From: Candidatus Woesearchaeota archaeon
GTDB taxonomy: Archaea > Nanobdellota > Nanobdellia > Woesearchaeales > UBA12501
Length of the DNA: 5,965 nucleotides
Direction of reading: 5' to 3'
Assembly: GCA_016177345.1 (NCBI GenBank)
Contig: JACOVM010000028.1
Location: 1 to 5,965 of the forward strand
The notes under the pieces were generated by a model that was not told the DNA's origin, searched no databases, and worked only from the letters and a program-made list of their open reading frames with translations. This document shows positions 1-5,131 of the stretch, piece after piece. The translations under genes were made by a program, and so were the position numbers. Position 1 is the stretch's first letter; the number at the start of each line of letters is the position of its first letter.

Positions 1-1
1 T

Positions 2-100
2 CCATTCGCTCCCTTGCTATTTGATAAAATTGATATTACTCTCGGTCGCTACAGTCGAATCAGCAAACAGGAGTTTACAGGAATTTTATTCAGCTCGTAA
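2..100 (+). CDS. possible 3' end of a truncated gene (last 32 residues)
   Basis: This frame is open from the left edge and ends with TAA at 98-100, giving 32 residues ending in GILFSS. The composition (mixed hydrophobic, Lys, Arg and Gly, with the stretch LGRYSRISKQEF) is compatible with a real protein C-terminus. A second plus frame is also open from position 3 to about 137, so the choice of frame is not secure, and an open edge this short can arise by chance. No family can be named. The minus strand has early stops in all frames here, so a plus-strand gene entering from the left is the better guess. Confidence 0.25.
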   Translation, partial: PFAPLLFDKIDITLGRYSRISKQEFTGILFSS

Positions 101-150
101 AATTCAAAATGTCATTTTTAGGCAAAACTTACTCTAAAGAATAATAACAA

Positions 151-178
151 TCCCGTCACGCCCTGCGGGCGGACGGGA
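151..178. repeat. strong GC-rich hairpin
   Basis: TCCCGTC at 151-157 pairs perfectly with GACGGGA at 172-178, and inside it CGCCC (159-163) pairs with GGGCG (167-171). The result is a 12-bp stem with one bulged A (158) and a TGC loop. It is by far the most stable simple hairpin in the window. It is not followed by a T-run, so it does not look like an intrinsic terminator. A dispersed palindromic repeat unit or the base of a structured RNA fits better. Confidence 0.75.
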
Positions 179-197
179 ACGGGTTGCTGTGGCGCAA

Positions 198-271
198 ACG
201 CAACAAAACTCGCATCTCTTCTGTTTTAGCTTCACATTTATGGTTATGGATACTGAAGGCGAGTTTTGCGT
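198..271. repeat. inverted repeat, about 13 bp with a 3-nt bulge
   Basis: The arm at 198-213 and the arm at 259-271 are reverse complements apart from three extra bases in the left arm. The perfect core is CAAAACTCGC (204-213) against GCGAGTTTTG (259-268). Inside the 45-nt loop, CTTCA (230-234) can pair with TGAAG (254-258). An alternative small hairpin, GTTGC (183-187) with GCAAC (200-204), competes for the left arm. Confidence 0.6.
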
Positions 272-354
272 GGACCCCTCCCTGCTGTACATCCGCAGCA
301 CAATGGCACGATTCCAGGGACCAGCACAAAACTTTGAACTGTCATAACTATTTT

Positions 355-384
355 GGGGGCTCCGAACGTAGTGAGGAGCCTCCC
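355..384. repeat. hairpin with tandem G-A loop closing
   Basis: GGGGGCTCC (355-363) pairs with GGAGCC (375-380) and CCC (382-384), with T381 bulged. The apical part reads GA-AC-GTA-GT-GA, which would allow two adjacent sheared G-A pairs (364-365 with 373-374) and a short AC/GT closing stem. Such compact GC stems with a conserved-looking loop resemble dispersed palindromic repeats. Whether it recurs elsewhere in the genome cannot be seen here. Confidence 0.6.
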
Positions 385-432
385 CCTACACGACAATGCA
401 GTTGTGCTAATGGATAAATTTTCTTAAAAAGC

Positions 433-491
433 AATGACTTTTCAACCCGATACAGCAGTATAGTTATGCAAATAAGTGTTGAAAAGTCATT
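433..491. repeat. perfect 14-bp inverted repeat, 31-nt spacer
   Basis: AATGACTTTTCAAC at 433-446 is the exact reverse complement of GTTGAAAAGTCATT at 478-491. The right arm overlaps a second inverted repeat (473-483 with 521-531), so the two helices cannot form together. The left-arm motif CAATGACTTT recurs as a direct repeat at 547-556, over the start codon of the small ORF at 549. Confidence 0.8.
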
Positions 492-531
492 TCATTTGAT
501 GATTTTTGCGTTTCCACCGGTTCAACACTTA
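473..531. repeat. 11-bp inverted repeat competing with the 433-491 hairpin
   Basis: TAAGTGTTGAA (473-483) is the exact reverse complement of TTCAACACTTA (521-531). Bases 478-483 are shared with the right arm of the 433-491 repeat, so pairing here excludes full pairing there. The arrangement lies 17 nt upstream of the ATG at 549, in the position of a leader if that ORF is expressed. Confidence 0.75.
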
Positions 532-548
532 CTTTTTCTTTTGGAACA

Positions 549-725
549 ATGACTTTGCAAATTCCTTTTGTGACAACGTTTAGCGAGGTTAGTCATGGAA
601 AACCACTTATTCTCAAAGATGATTATGGCAGAGTGGAGGTTGCCTTGAATCAAGGGTCATTCGCTAAAATGCATCCTGTCCATATTGGTGATGATGTTGT
701 TCTTAGAAAAAATACGTTGGCATAA
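549..725 (+). CDS. possible small protein, 58 aa, unknown
   Basis: ATG at 549 opens 58 codons ending in TAA at 723-725. The second half alternates short beta-like stretches and turns (PLILKDDYGRVEV, then HPVHIGDDVVLRKN). This gives the look of a small beta-barrel or OB-like fold, but no family is recognised and that reading is weak. No TATA box sits at the 21-23 nt spacing used by other genes here, and there is no clear ribosome binding site. The same frame stays open upstream to 483 without another ATG, so this could be the remains of a longer gene. The reading looks more protein-like than chance, but expression is unproven. Confidence 0.35.
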   Translation: MTLQIPFVTTFSEVSHGKPLILKDDYGRVEVALNQGSFAKMHPVHIGDDVVLRKNTLA

Positions 726-733
726 TACTTTGG

Positions 734-788
734 CATAAGTGCTTTATTGCAGGGTATACATGCTTTATTGCGATAAGTGTGTTATTGC
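734..788. repeat. three imperfect short direct repeats at the 3' end of dcd
   Basis: CATAAGTGCTTTATTGC (734-750), the related unit ending TGCTTTATTGC (755-771) and GATAAGTGTGTTATTGC (772-788) follow one another. The core TGCTTTATTGC is identical at 740-750 and 761-771. The third copy runs through the stop codon of dcd (782-784), so the last codons of that gene are part of the repeat. It may reflect local duplication. I see no hairpin or T-run that would make it a terminator. Confidence 0.5.
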
Positions 789-1888
789 ATAAAATGCTTA
801 CTCAAGCGTAGGGCTTGATTCTGGTAATGGCTTCCCTCTTCGCCATACACCTTGTCCGGAATGTCTAGCATCTGCTCAAATACCATTTTGACAAAGATCT
901 GGCCATCAATAATTTCCATGGGCATGTCCCTCATTCTTACTTCAAGAACTGCATGGCTTCCGGAAATTTCTCCCTGTCGCCCATACCCGAAGCCAGGGTC
1001 AAAGAAGCCAGCGTAGTGGCTTCTGAACTCGCCAATGCCAGAGTGAAACTCCACCATTTCTGCTGCAAGCGTTGTCGGAATCCTGATCTTTTCCTTCGAT
1101 TTTAAGATGTAGAAAAAGTCAGGATCAAGAATAAGCTTCTTATTCATCGGCCGCAGGATTGGATCCCAAAATTCTTTCGCATCATAATGCCCTTTTTTTG
1201 TGGTATTGATCGGCTTGGAATTCTTTTTTGAGCGATACCCAATAATATCTTCGTCAAAATCAACAGTTAAAAAAAGCCCATCCTCATCAATAAGCGCCTG
1301 GCCAATAGGCAAGGGGGCATCACGCTTGTCATACAGTAATTGATGCTTCGTGTACTCGTCTCGAAGATGTTTTTCTTGAAGGCGGAATCCGCTTCCCTGA
1401 AAAAATCTGATCTGGCAGAGCGAAATTCCCTCTTTCACAATAAGGTCAAATGACATGGGGTACACCACAAGATAGAGCTTGCCATGATATCCATCGCTGA
1501 TGTTGTCAAAATTCTTGCAATGATCGGTAATGACTCGAGTAAACGTGTCAATTCTTCCCGTTGATGACTTTGGATTGCATCGCGCCTTCATGCCTGGGGG
1601 AAGGGCAAGCTGTTCTTGGAGCTCAAACACGTACGTCTTTCTCGCTTCGAGAAATGCCTCATGCTTAAGAGAAAATTTATAGTAGTCCTTGGCGAACTGG
1701 TCAAGCTTTTCCTGCACTGCCCCCCCTTTGCTCAGGAGAAAGCTTGCGGGGACACGATACGCAACAGCACCAAGGCGAAGGTCGCAGCTGGACGGCTGGA
1801 TCTGTTCCTGCTGGATAGGTGTTGGAGAAAAGAGCTGTTGTTTCGCAATCATGTCTCTAATATGTTGAGAGGATAAAACACCGGTCAT
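782..1888 (-). CDS. dcd: 2'-deoxycytidine 5'-triphosphate deaminase, long two-domain form
   Basis: Predicted dCTP deaminase, converting dCTP to dUTP and ammonia and so feeding dUMP/dTTP synthesis in the cytoplasm. At 368 residues it is about twice the length of the ordinary homotrimeric enzyme and matches the tandem-domain form annotated mainly in alphaproteobacteria. The first half has QPSSCDLRLG (31-40) and NPKSSTGRID (105-114), the KSSxxR region of the family. The second half has HYAGFFDPGFG (291-301) and HAVLEVR (312-318), whose Glu316 aligns by eye with the catalytic Glu of the single-domain enzyme. The C-terminus has the YGEEGSHYQNQ element typical of the family tail. The start was set at ATG 1888 rather than GTG 1909, because a TATA box (1911-1918) lies 22 nt upstream and the seven extra residues would fall outside a leaderless transcript. 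It is divergent from hicBA. Confidence 0.88.
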   Translation of the reverse strand: MTGVLSSQHIRDMIAKQQLFSPTPIQQEQIQPSSCDLRLGAVAYRVPASFLLSKGGAVQEKLDQFAKDYYKFSLKHEAFLEARKTYVFELQEQLALPPGMKARCNPKSSTGRIDTFTRVITDHCKNFDNISDGYHGKLYLVVYPMSFDLIVKEGISLCQIRFFQGSGFRLQEKHLRDEYTKHQLLYDKRDAPLPIGQALIDEDGLFLTVDFDEDIIGYRSKKNSKPINTTKKGHYDAKEFWDPILRPMNKKLILDPDFFYILKSKEKIRIPTTLAAEMVEFHSGIGEFRSHYAGFFDPGFGYGRQGEISGSHAVLEVRMRDMPMEIIDGQIFVKMVFEQMLDIPDKVYGEEGSHYQNQALRLSKHFMQ

Positions 1889-1910
1889 GATGGCGTGGCA
1901 GCTGTCCACC

Positions 1911-1918
1911 TATATATT
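1911..1918 (-). promoter_or_regulatory. TATA box of dcd
   Basis: AATATATA on the minus strand, with 22 nt between the box and the ATG at 1888. This is the spacing expected if transcription begins at or within a base or two of the start codon (leaderless mRNA). No Shine-Dalgarno-like sequence precedes the ATG. Confidence 0.65.
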
Positions 1919-1946
1919 GTTTGTTGGTTTGTATTGCCCAGGAAGA

Positions 1947-1954
1947 TTTATATA
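1947..1954 (+). promoter_or_regulatory. TATA box of hicBA, with purine-rich BRE-like flank
   Basis: TTTATATA preceded by the purine-rich GGAAGA (1941-1946), which resembles an archaeal TFB recognition element. The gap to the hicB ATG at 1978 is 23 nt, pointing to a leaderless message. It lies back to back with the dcd TATA box, 28 bp away, so the two promoters could interfere with each other. Confidence 0.7.
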
Positions 1955-1977
1955 CATCCTTTTTCTTTTATGATCCT

Positions 1978-2190
1978 ATGCCAACATTCACCATCATTGT
2001 AGAAGAAGGAGAAGATGGTTACCTTATATCGGAAGTTCTTGGGCTTCAAGGCTGCCGCACCCAAGCAAAAACATATGATGAGCTTATCAAACGAACAAAA
2101 GAGGTGATTCATCTTCATTTGAAATGTAAAAAGCCAGCTGAAGAGCCACCAAAATTTGTAAGCCTCCAACACCTCGAAGTTGAGGCCTAA
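1978..2190 (+). CDS. hicB: HicB-family antitoxin, short form
   Basis: Predicted antitoxin of a type II toxin-antitoxin pair that binds and neutralises the HicA RNase. The 70 residues show the HicB partial RNase H-like pattern: MPTFTIIVEEGEDGYLI, then VLGLQGCRTQAKTYDELIKRTKEVIHLHL, which matches the family's glycine-rich turn and amphipathic helix. The protein ends shortly after, with no visible helix-turn-helix or ribbon-helix-helix domain, so DNA binding and autoregulation by HicB alone are not obvious. A TTG at 1921 would add 19 residues, but the TATA box at 1947-1954 lies inside that extension, so ATG 1978 is preferred. The stop overlaps the hicA start by one base (TAATG), so the two are almost certainly co-translated. 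Confidence 0.88.
   Translation: MPTFTIIVEEGEDGYLISEVLGLQGCRTQAKTYDELIKRTKEVIHLHLKCKKPAEEPPKFVSLQHLEVEA
2182..2185 (+). promoter_or_regulatory. GAGG ribosome binding site for hicA
   Basis: GAGG ends 4 nt before the hicA ATG at 2190 and lies inside the last codons of hicB. It is a plausible Shine-Dalgarno core. This contrasts with promoter-proximal genes in the window, which appear leaderless, and fits internal initiation or re-initiation within an operon. Confidence 0.45.
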
Positions 2191-2417
2191 TGCCAAAGCT
2201 TCCCTTATTGAACGCTCGTGAACTTTCCAGAATTCTTGAAAGGCTTGGATTCCAATTGATTCGGCAAGAAGGAAGCCATATGTTTTATGGGCACCCTGAT
2301 GGGAGAACGACGATCATTCCGAATCATGGCGGTGAAGACATAGATCGAGGCTTGCTGAATAAGATTGTCAAGCATGACCTGAAGATGGAACGTGAAGAAT
2401 TTCTGCGATATGTTTAG
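2190..2417 (+). CDS. hicA: HicA-family mRNA interferase toxin
   Basis: Predicted HicA toxin, a small dsRNA-binding-domain-like RNase that degrades mRNA when not held by HicB. All 75 residues fit the family: the N-terminal helix LNARELSRILERLGF, the GSH motif (residues 28-30) with His30 as the expected catalytic histidine, the strand TTIIPNHGGEDI, and the closing RGLLNKIVKHDLKMEREEF (the usual xGTLxxIL helix). The catalytic region looks intact, so an active toxin is expected. It is second in the operon, antitoxin first (hicBA), the reverse of the hicAB order in E. coli. Confidence 0.92.
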   Translation: MPKLPLLNARELSRILERLGFQLIRQEGSHMFYGHPDGRTTIIPNHGGEDIDRGLLNKIVKHDLKMEREEFLRYV

Positions 2418-2551
2418 GCTTTAAAATAGTCAAGCATATCACTCTGTGAACTTCATGCTCTGGAGACGATGCCGATCTATTGAGAGTTTTGACAATTTTG
2501 ATAGGGTATTCAAAACCCTCTATAAAATATGCCCTGAGGTCGAAGCTTAAG

Positions 2552-2559
2552 TTTAAATA
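2552..2559 (+). promoter_or_regulatory. TATA box of the orphan gene at 2582
   Basis: TTTAAATA with 22 nt to the ATG at 2582, the same geometry as the other promoters here, suggesting a leaderless transcript. A second A/T-rich box (TATAAAAT, 2521-2528) lies farther upstream just after a small hairpin (AGGGT 2503-2507 with ACCCT 2515-2519), and could be an alternative promoter. Confidence 0.6.
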
Positions 2560-2581
2560 AGACTCCAATTTCTCCTCCGGT

Positions 2582-3229
2582 ATGACACCACAATTAAGAT
2601 CTATCGATGACCTCATGGCAAAACGCTGGGATGCTCTTTCTGAAGAAGAAGCCCCTGTTGTACAATCAATTATGGAAGCCATGTCCTTTCGCAGAGAGCT
2701 GGAAGAGCAGAACGTTCCATTAACAATAGGGGTTATCGCTCGGGGGGTAGACCATACATCTCCTTCCAGGTTAGAATTAGACAGCTTCCATGCAGGCGTA
2801 TTTGCGCTTGAAGCATCTTTAAGGTACCTGACTTGTGGTAAAACATCTTCACTCACGACTGAACAATATGTTGGCCTTCACTCCTTTGCTGTTCGACACC
2901 TTCCCAAGGCAGTATGGGATCACTATTTATGGTTCATGCGCTTTAATAAAATTGCCTGTAGCATTGGCCTTCCCGTGGATGACGGAGTTGCTGATTATAT
3001 GAAACAGAATGATCGGCTCTGGATTCAGGAAGGGGTATTTGGTGATTTTGAACGAGCAAGGGGGGCCAACAAAGATAGCGTAAGAACCGCAGTTGCTGCT
3101 GGCTCCTTTTCCAGCCGTGACCTTGGCAGTGGGAAGGTTAAACAGTATCCCACTATCCAACCACATCAAGACGCGCTTCAATTATATGAAGCCCTAACTG
3201 GCCTGTTGCCGAGGGAGAAGCAACATTAA
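2582..3229 (+). CDS. hypothetical protein, 215 aa, unrecognised
   Basis: I do not recognise this protein. It is predicted soluble, with no signal peptide or membrane segment, and looks largely helical. The first third is acidic (SIDDLMAKRWDALSEEEAP). The middle is rich in aromatic and histidine residues (LHSFAVRHLPKAVWDHYLWFMRF, about 99-121). A glycine/serine-rich linker (about 173-186) precedes a final amphipathic helix (HQDALQLYEALTGLL, 195-209). It has only two cysteines (85 and 126), which argues against a zinc finger. The ATG is supported by a TATA box 22 nt upstream and the absence of any other start. It is monocistronic, about 160 bp downstream of hicA and convergent with the next gene. 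The long reverse-strand frame beneath it (2368-2856) is judged a shadow. Confidence 0.72.
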   Translation: MTPQLRSIDDLMAKRWDALSEEEAPVVQSIMEAMSFRRELEEQNVPLTIGVIARGVDHTSPSRLELDSFHAGVFALEASLRYLTCGKTSSLTTEQYVGLHSFAVRHLPKAVWDHYLWFMRFNKIACSIGLPVDDGVADYMKQNDRLWIQEGVFGDFERARGANKDSVRTAVAAGSFSSRDLGSGKVKQYPTIQPHQDALQLYEALTGLLPREKQH

Positions 3230-3279
3230 GGTGATGGTATTCTTTGTATTAATTTCAAAAGAGAGAACAAGAGCCTTAC

Positions 3280-3732
3280 TTATTCAACTGCCCTTTCTGA
3301 TTGTTGGATCTTTTGCCACAGTGTAACATAATCCTTTGCGCGAACTATTTTGCGCTCAATTGGCTCATCAAATACTTTCCTGACCATATATTGATCGAGA
3401 CCGACAGAAAGTGTGCCACCTGCATTGCTCGTTCTGCTTCTGGATTCTGGTGATCGTCTAAAATGCACATCCTCCCCCTCATTGTATCTTATGACACATG
3501 CTGGCTTTCTAGAAAGTGGATAACTATAGATCTGTATTTCTCCATAAGGCATTTCATCAGGAAATACATTCCACTGCAATCGCCTGTCTGGAGAAAAGAT
3601 TATAATAGTGCACCCATACATCACTACCGTTCGACCTTCACGCGGCACAAGAGCATCAACATTTCTTAGGACTAGTGCGCAAAGATCTTCCTTTGGTTTC
3701 GCTTGGTTTCTTTGTTGTCTCTTTGCTGGCAT
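3280..3732 (-). CDS. hypothetical protein, 150 aa, unrecognised
   Basis: No family is recognised. The N-terminus is short and basic (MPAKRQQRNQAKPK). Residues 34-84 form a run of beta-like strands (RTVVMYGCTIIIFS, then LQWNVFP, GEIQIYSY and ACVIRYN). A basic, serine-rich loop follows (HFRRSPESRSRTSNAGG, 90-106), then an amphipathic C-terminal helix (about 130-147). There are no transmembrane segments. The start was moved to ATG 3732 instead of 3771, because a TATA box at 3755-3762 lies 22 nt upstream of it and inside the longer frame. It sits 72 bp downstream of nrdR on the same strand, but its own promoter suggests separate expression. The plus-strand frames overlapping it are shadows. Confidence 0.65.
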   Translation of the reverse strand: MPAKRQQRNQAKPKEDLCALVLRNVDALVPREGRTVVMYGCTIIIFSPDRRLQWNVFPDEMPYGEIQIYSYPLSRKPACVIRYNEGEDVHFRRSPESRSRTSNAGGTLSVGLDQYMVRKVFDEPIERKIVRAKDYVTLWQKIQQSERAVE

Positions 3733-3754
3733 ATGCGAGGAGAATACCAAGAAG

Positions 3755-3762
3755 TTTATAAG
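3755..3762 (-). promoter_or_regulatory. TATA box of the orphan gene starting at 3732
   Basis: CTTATAAA on the minus strand, 22 nt before the ATG at 3732, indicating a leaderless transcript. It decides the start codon, since the longer reading frame from 3771 would include the promoter itself. Confidence 0.65.
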
Positions 3763-3804
3763 CCTTAGCATTGCTTTTGCTGTATCTTTTGTTGTATGTA
3801 AATA

Positions 3805-4266
3805 TCAATGCTTTCCAGTCGTGAGCAGCTTGTCGAGCTCTTCTTTAAATTCGGTAAGGTCTGCAAAGTCGCGGTAGACAGAAGCAAAGCGAATGTACGC
3901 GACCTTGTCAAGCTTTTTGAGGCGCTTCATCACCATCTCTCCAAGCTTTGCGCTAGTAATCTCCGTGCTGTCCATGTCAAGAAGGTCTGCCTCGATTTGA
4001 GAGACAAGCTCGTCAATCTTTTCTCCTTCTATGGGGCGCTTTTCACATGCTTTGAGAATTCCTGTCTTGAGCTTTTGCCTATCAAACTGTTCCCGCTTGC
4101 CCTCTTTTTTGATGACGGCGAGGTCGACCATCTCAATATGCTCATAAGTGGTAAAGCGCTTCTCACACTTCAGGCATTGCCGCCTTCTTCTCGTAACAGC
4201 ATCCTGCTCGGTATCTCTCTTGTCGAGAACCTTGGTTTCAGCGTGGGTACAGTACGGGCATTTCAT
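3805..4266 (-). CDS. nrdR: transcriptional repressor NrdR
   Basis: NrdR is a zinc-ribbon/ATP-cone regulator that represses ribonucleotide reductase operons when (d)ATP levels signal a full dNTP pool. The 153 residues are the usual family length. The zinc ribbon is complete, with Cys3, Cys6, Cys31 and Cys34 (MKCPYC, then QCLKCEKRFTTYE) and the basic RRRR before Cys31 that contacts DNA. The ATP-cone covers about 48-136, including VIKKEGKREQFDRQKL and ending in VAYIRFASVYRDF (122-134). The protein is intact. It follows lgt by 52 nt on the same strand. I see no TATA box at the leaderless distance and no clear ribosome binding site, so it is probably read from the lgt promoter. NrdR is mostly bacterial, with a patchy presence in archaea. 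No ribonucleotide reductase gene lies in the window. Confidence 0.95.
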   Translation of the reverse strand: MKCPYCTHAETKVLDKRDTEQDAVTRRRRQCLKCEKRFTTYEHIEMVDLAVIKKEGKREQFDRQKLKTGILKACEKRPIEGEKIDELVSQIEADLLDMDSTEITSAKLGEMVMKRLKKLDKVAYIRFASVYRDFADLTEFKEELDKLLTTGKH

Positions 4267-4318
4267 GGCGATTCATTGACAACTAGGTTACTCTTGCTCT
4301 ATTGTTATTCCTATGTTG

Positions 4319-5110
4319 TTACTCCTTTTTTGCTGTTTTTCCTTGTTTTCCTAACTGCCAGGTCTTCCAGAGCATGATTCCTGCGCCAAGCACTACAATC
4401 AAGCTGATCACTTGGCCCATGGTGAATATGCCGAAGATTGGCTCAAAGCTTGTTTGGTAGTCTTTGAAAAACTCGACCAAAAAGCGCAGGGTTGAATGAG
4501 CAGCAAGGAGGCTCCAAAACAAGAAGCCCGGCGGAAGATTCTTGAGGAGGGTAAGCCTCCACATCATAGCAGATACGATGACGTTCTTTACCGCTTCGTA
4601 CAATTGGGAAGGGTGGCGAAATCCATCATATCCCTGAAACTGGACAGCCCAGGGAACGTTAGTAATGCGGCCAACAATTTCCCCATTGATAAAATTTCCA
4701 ATTCTGATAAAGATGCTTCCTACTGCGATCGGCAAGGCAATCATGTCTGCTAACGTATAGAAGGGAATGCTCTTTTTTCTGCTGAACCACCACGTTACCA
4801 GGATTGCTCCAAGAACAGCGCCGTGGCTTGCCAGGCCTCCTCTCCAGATGTACAAGATTCTGGCAGGGTCAGCAAAATAATAGCCTGCTTGATACACAAT
4901 CACGTGGAACAATCGCGCGCCGACAATAATGCCAAGGATGAGGAAAAGAAGATATTCTTCGATAACCTCCATACTCATCTCTTTTTCTCGCGCTTGCTTT
5001 CGAAGAATCCAGTATCCAAGAAGGATAGCAATCACGAACAGCACGCCATAATAGCGAATTTGCAGCGGGCCTATCCGAAGCAGAACTGGATCGATAGCGT
5101 GAATGAACAT
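4319..5110 (-). CDS. lgt: prolipoprotein diacylglyceryl transferase
   Basis: Lgt is a membrane enzyme that transfers a diacylglyceryl group from phosphatidylglycerol to the lipobox cysteine of prolipoproteins. The 263-residue protein is near full family length, has about seven hydrophobic segments and starts with the usual MFIHAIDPVLLRIGPLQIRYYG. Key motifs are present: WRGGLASHG (89-97, His96 matching E. coli His103 by position), RIGNFINGE (136-144, Arg136 and Glu144 matching Arg143 and Glu151), RHPSQLYEA (165-173) and RFLVEFFKD (209-217). The tail is basic (KQGKTAKKE). A TATA box lies 21 nt before the ATG. In archaea bacterial-type Lgt is unusual, and an ether-lipid membrane would lack its normal donor, so either the substrate differs or this lineage makes suitable lipids. 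It is divergent from a small lipobox protein. Confidence 0.95.
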   Translation of the reverse strand: MFIHAIDPVLLRIGPLQIRYYGVLFVIAILLGYWILRKQAREKEMSMEVIEEYLLFLILGIIVGARLFHVIVYQAGYYFADPARILYIWRGGLASHGAVLGAILVTWWFSRKKSIPFYTLADMIALPIAVGSIFIRIGNFINGEIVGRITNVPWAVQFQGYDGFRHPSQLYEAVKNVIVSAMMWRLTLLKNLPPGFLFWSLLAAHSTLRFLVEFFKDYQTSFEPIFGIFTMGQVISLIVVLGAGIMLWKTWQLGKQGKTAKKE

Positions 5111-5131
5111 ACACCCTTCTTTTTTTGCTCA

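Larger units (their letters stand above)
101..548. other. gene-poor, hairpin-rich interval; candidate structured RNA or repeat cluster
   Basis: No convincing protein gene lies here. The interval is visibly richer in G+C from about 151 to 410 than the A/T-rich sequence on either side, and it contains at least four independent inverted repeats, listed separately. It also has the direct repeat CAGCACAA at 296-303 and 322-329. The reverse complement of its AGCACAA core (TTGTGCT) lies at 402-408, so a long-range helix could enclose the hairpin at 355-384. An A/T- and T-rich patch (about 414-430) follows. I looked for SRP RNA, RNase P RNA, tmRNA and C/D-box landmarks and recognised none. It may be a cluster of dispersed palindromic repeats, an unrecognised non-coding RNA, or a remnant of a mobile element. 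Confidence 0.45.

Noticed and set aside
151..178. Intrinsic (rho-independent) terminator
   Set aside because: The stem is strong but is followed by AACGGGTTGC and not a T-run, and on the other strand it is followed by A/T-mixed sequence without a clear T tract.
184..417. 77-codon plus-strand frame
   Set aside because: It runs through three hairpins, begins with TTG without a TATA box or ribosome binding site, and its Trp/Cys/Pro-rich product (GGSERSEEPPPTRQ near the end) is just the translation of a palindrome.
433..531. Terminal inverted repeats of an insertion sequence
   Set aside because: The arms are only 31-37 nt apart with no transposase between them and no target-site duplication visible.
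734..788. CRISPR array
   Set aside because: The repeats are imperfect, about 17-21 bp, immediately adjacent without unique spacers, and no cas gene is present.
1904..1924. Possible NrdR box over the dcd TATA element
   Set aside because: About 12 of 16 positions agree with the NrdR consensus by eye, but most of that is the TATATA core, the left half is poor, and no second box lies at the usual spacing of about 31 bp.
2368..2856. 162-codon minus-strand frame opposite hicA and the 2582 gene
   Set aside because: It overlaps two better supported plus-strand genes, has no promoter in the right place, and its product has low-complexity Ser-rich stretches typical of antisense frames.
3808..4377. 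189-codon plus-strand frame opposite nrdR
   Set aside because: It is the antisense of a fully conserved nrdR. The Leu/Phe/Ser-rich product is a shadow.
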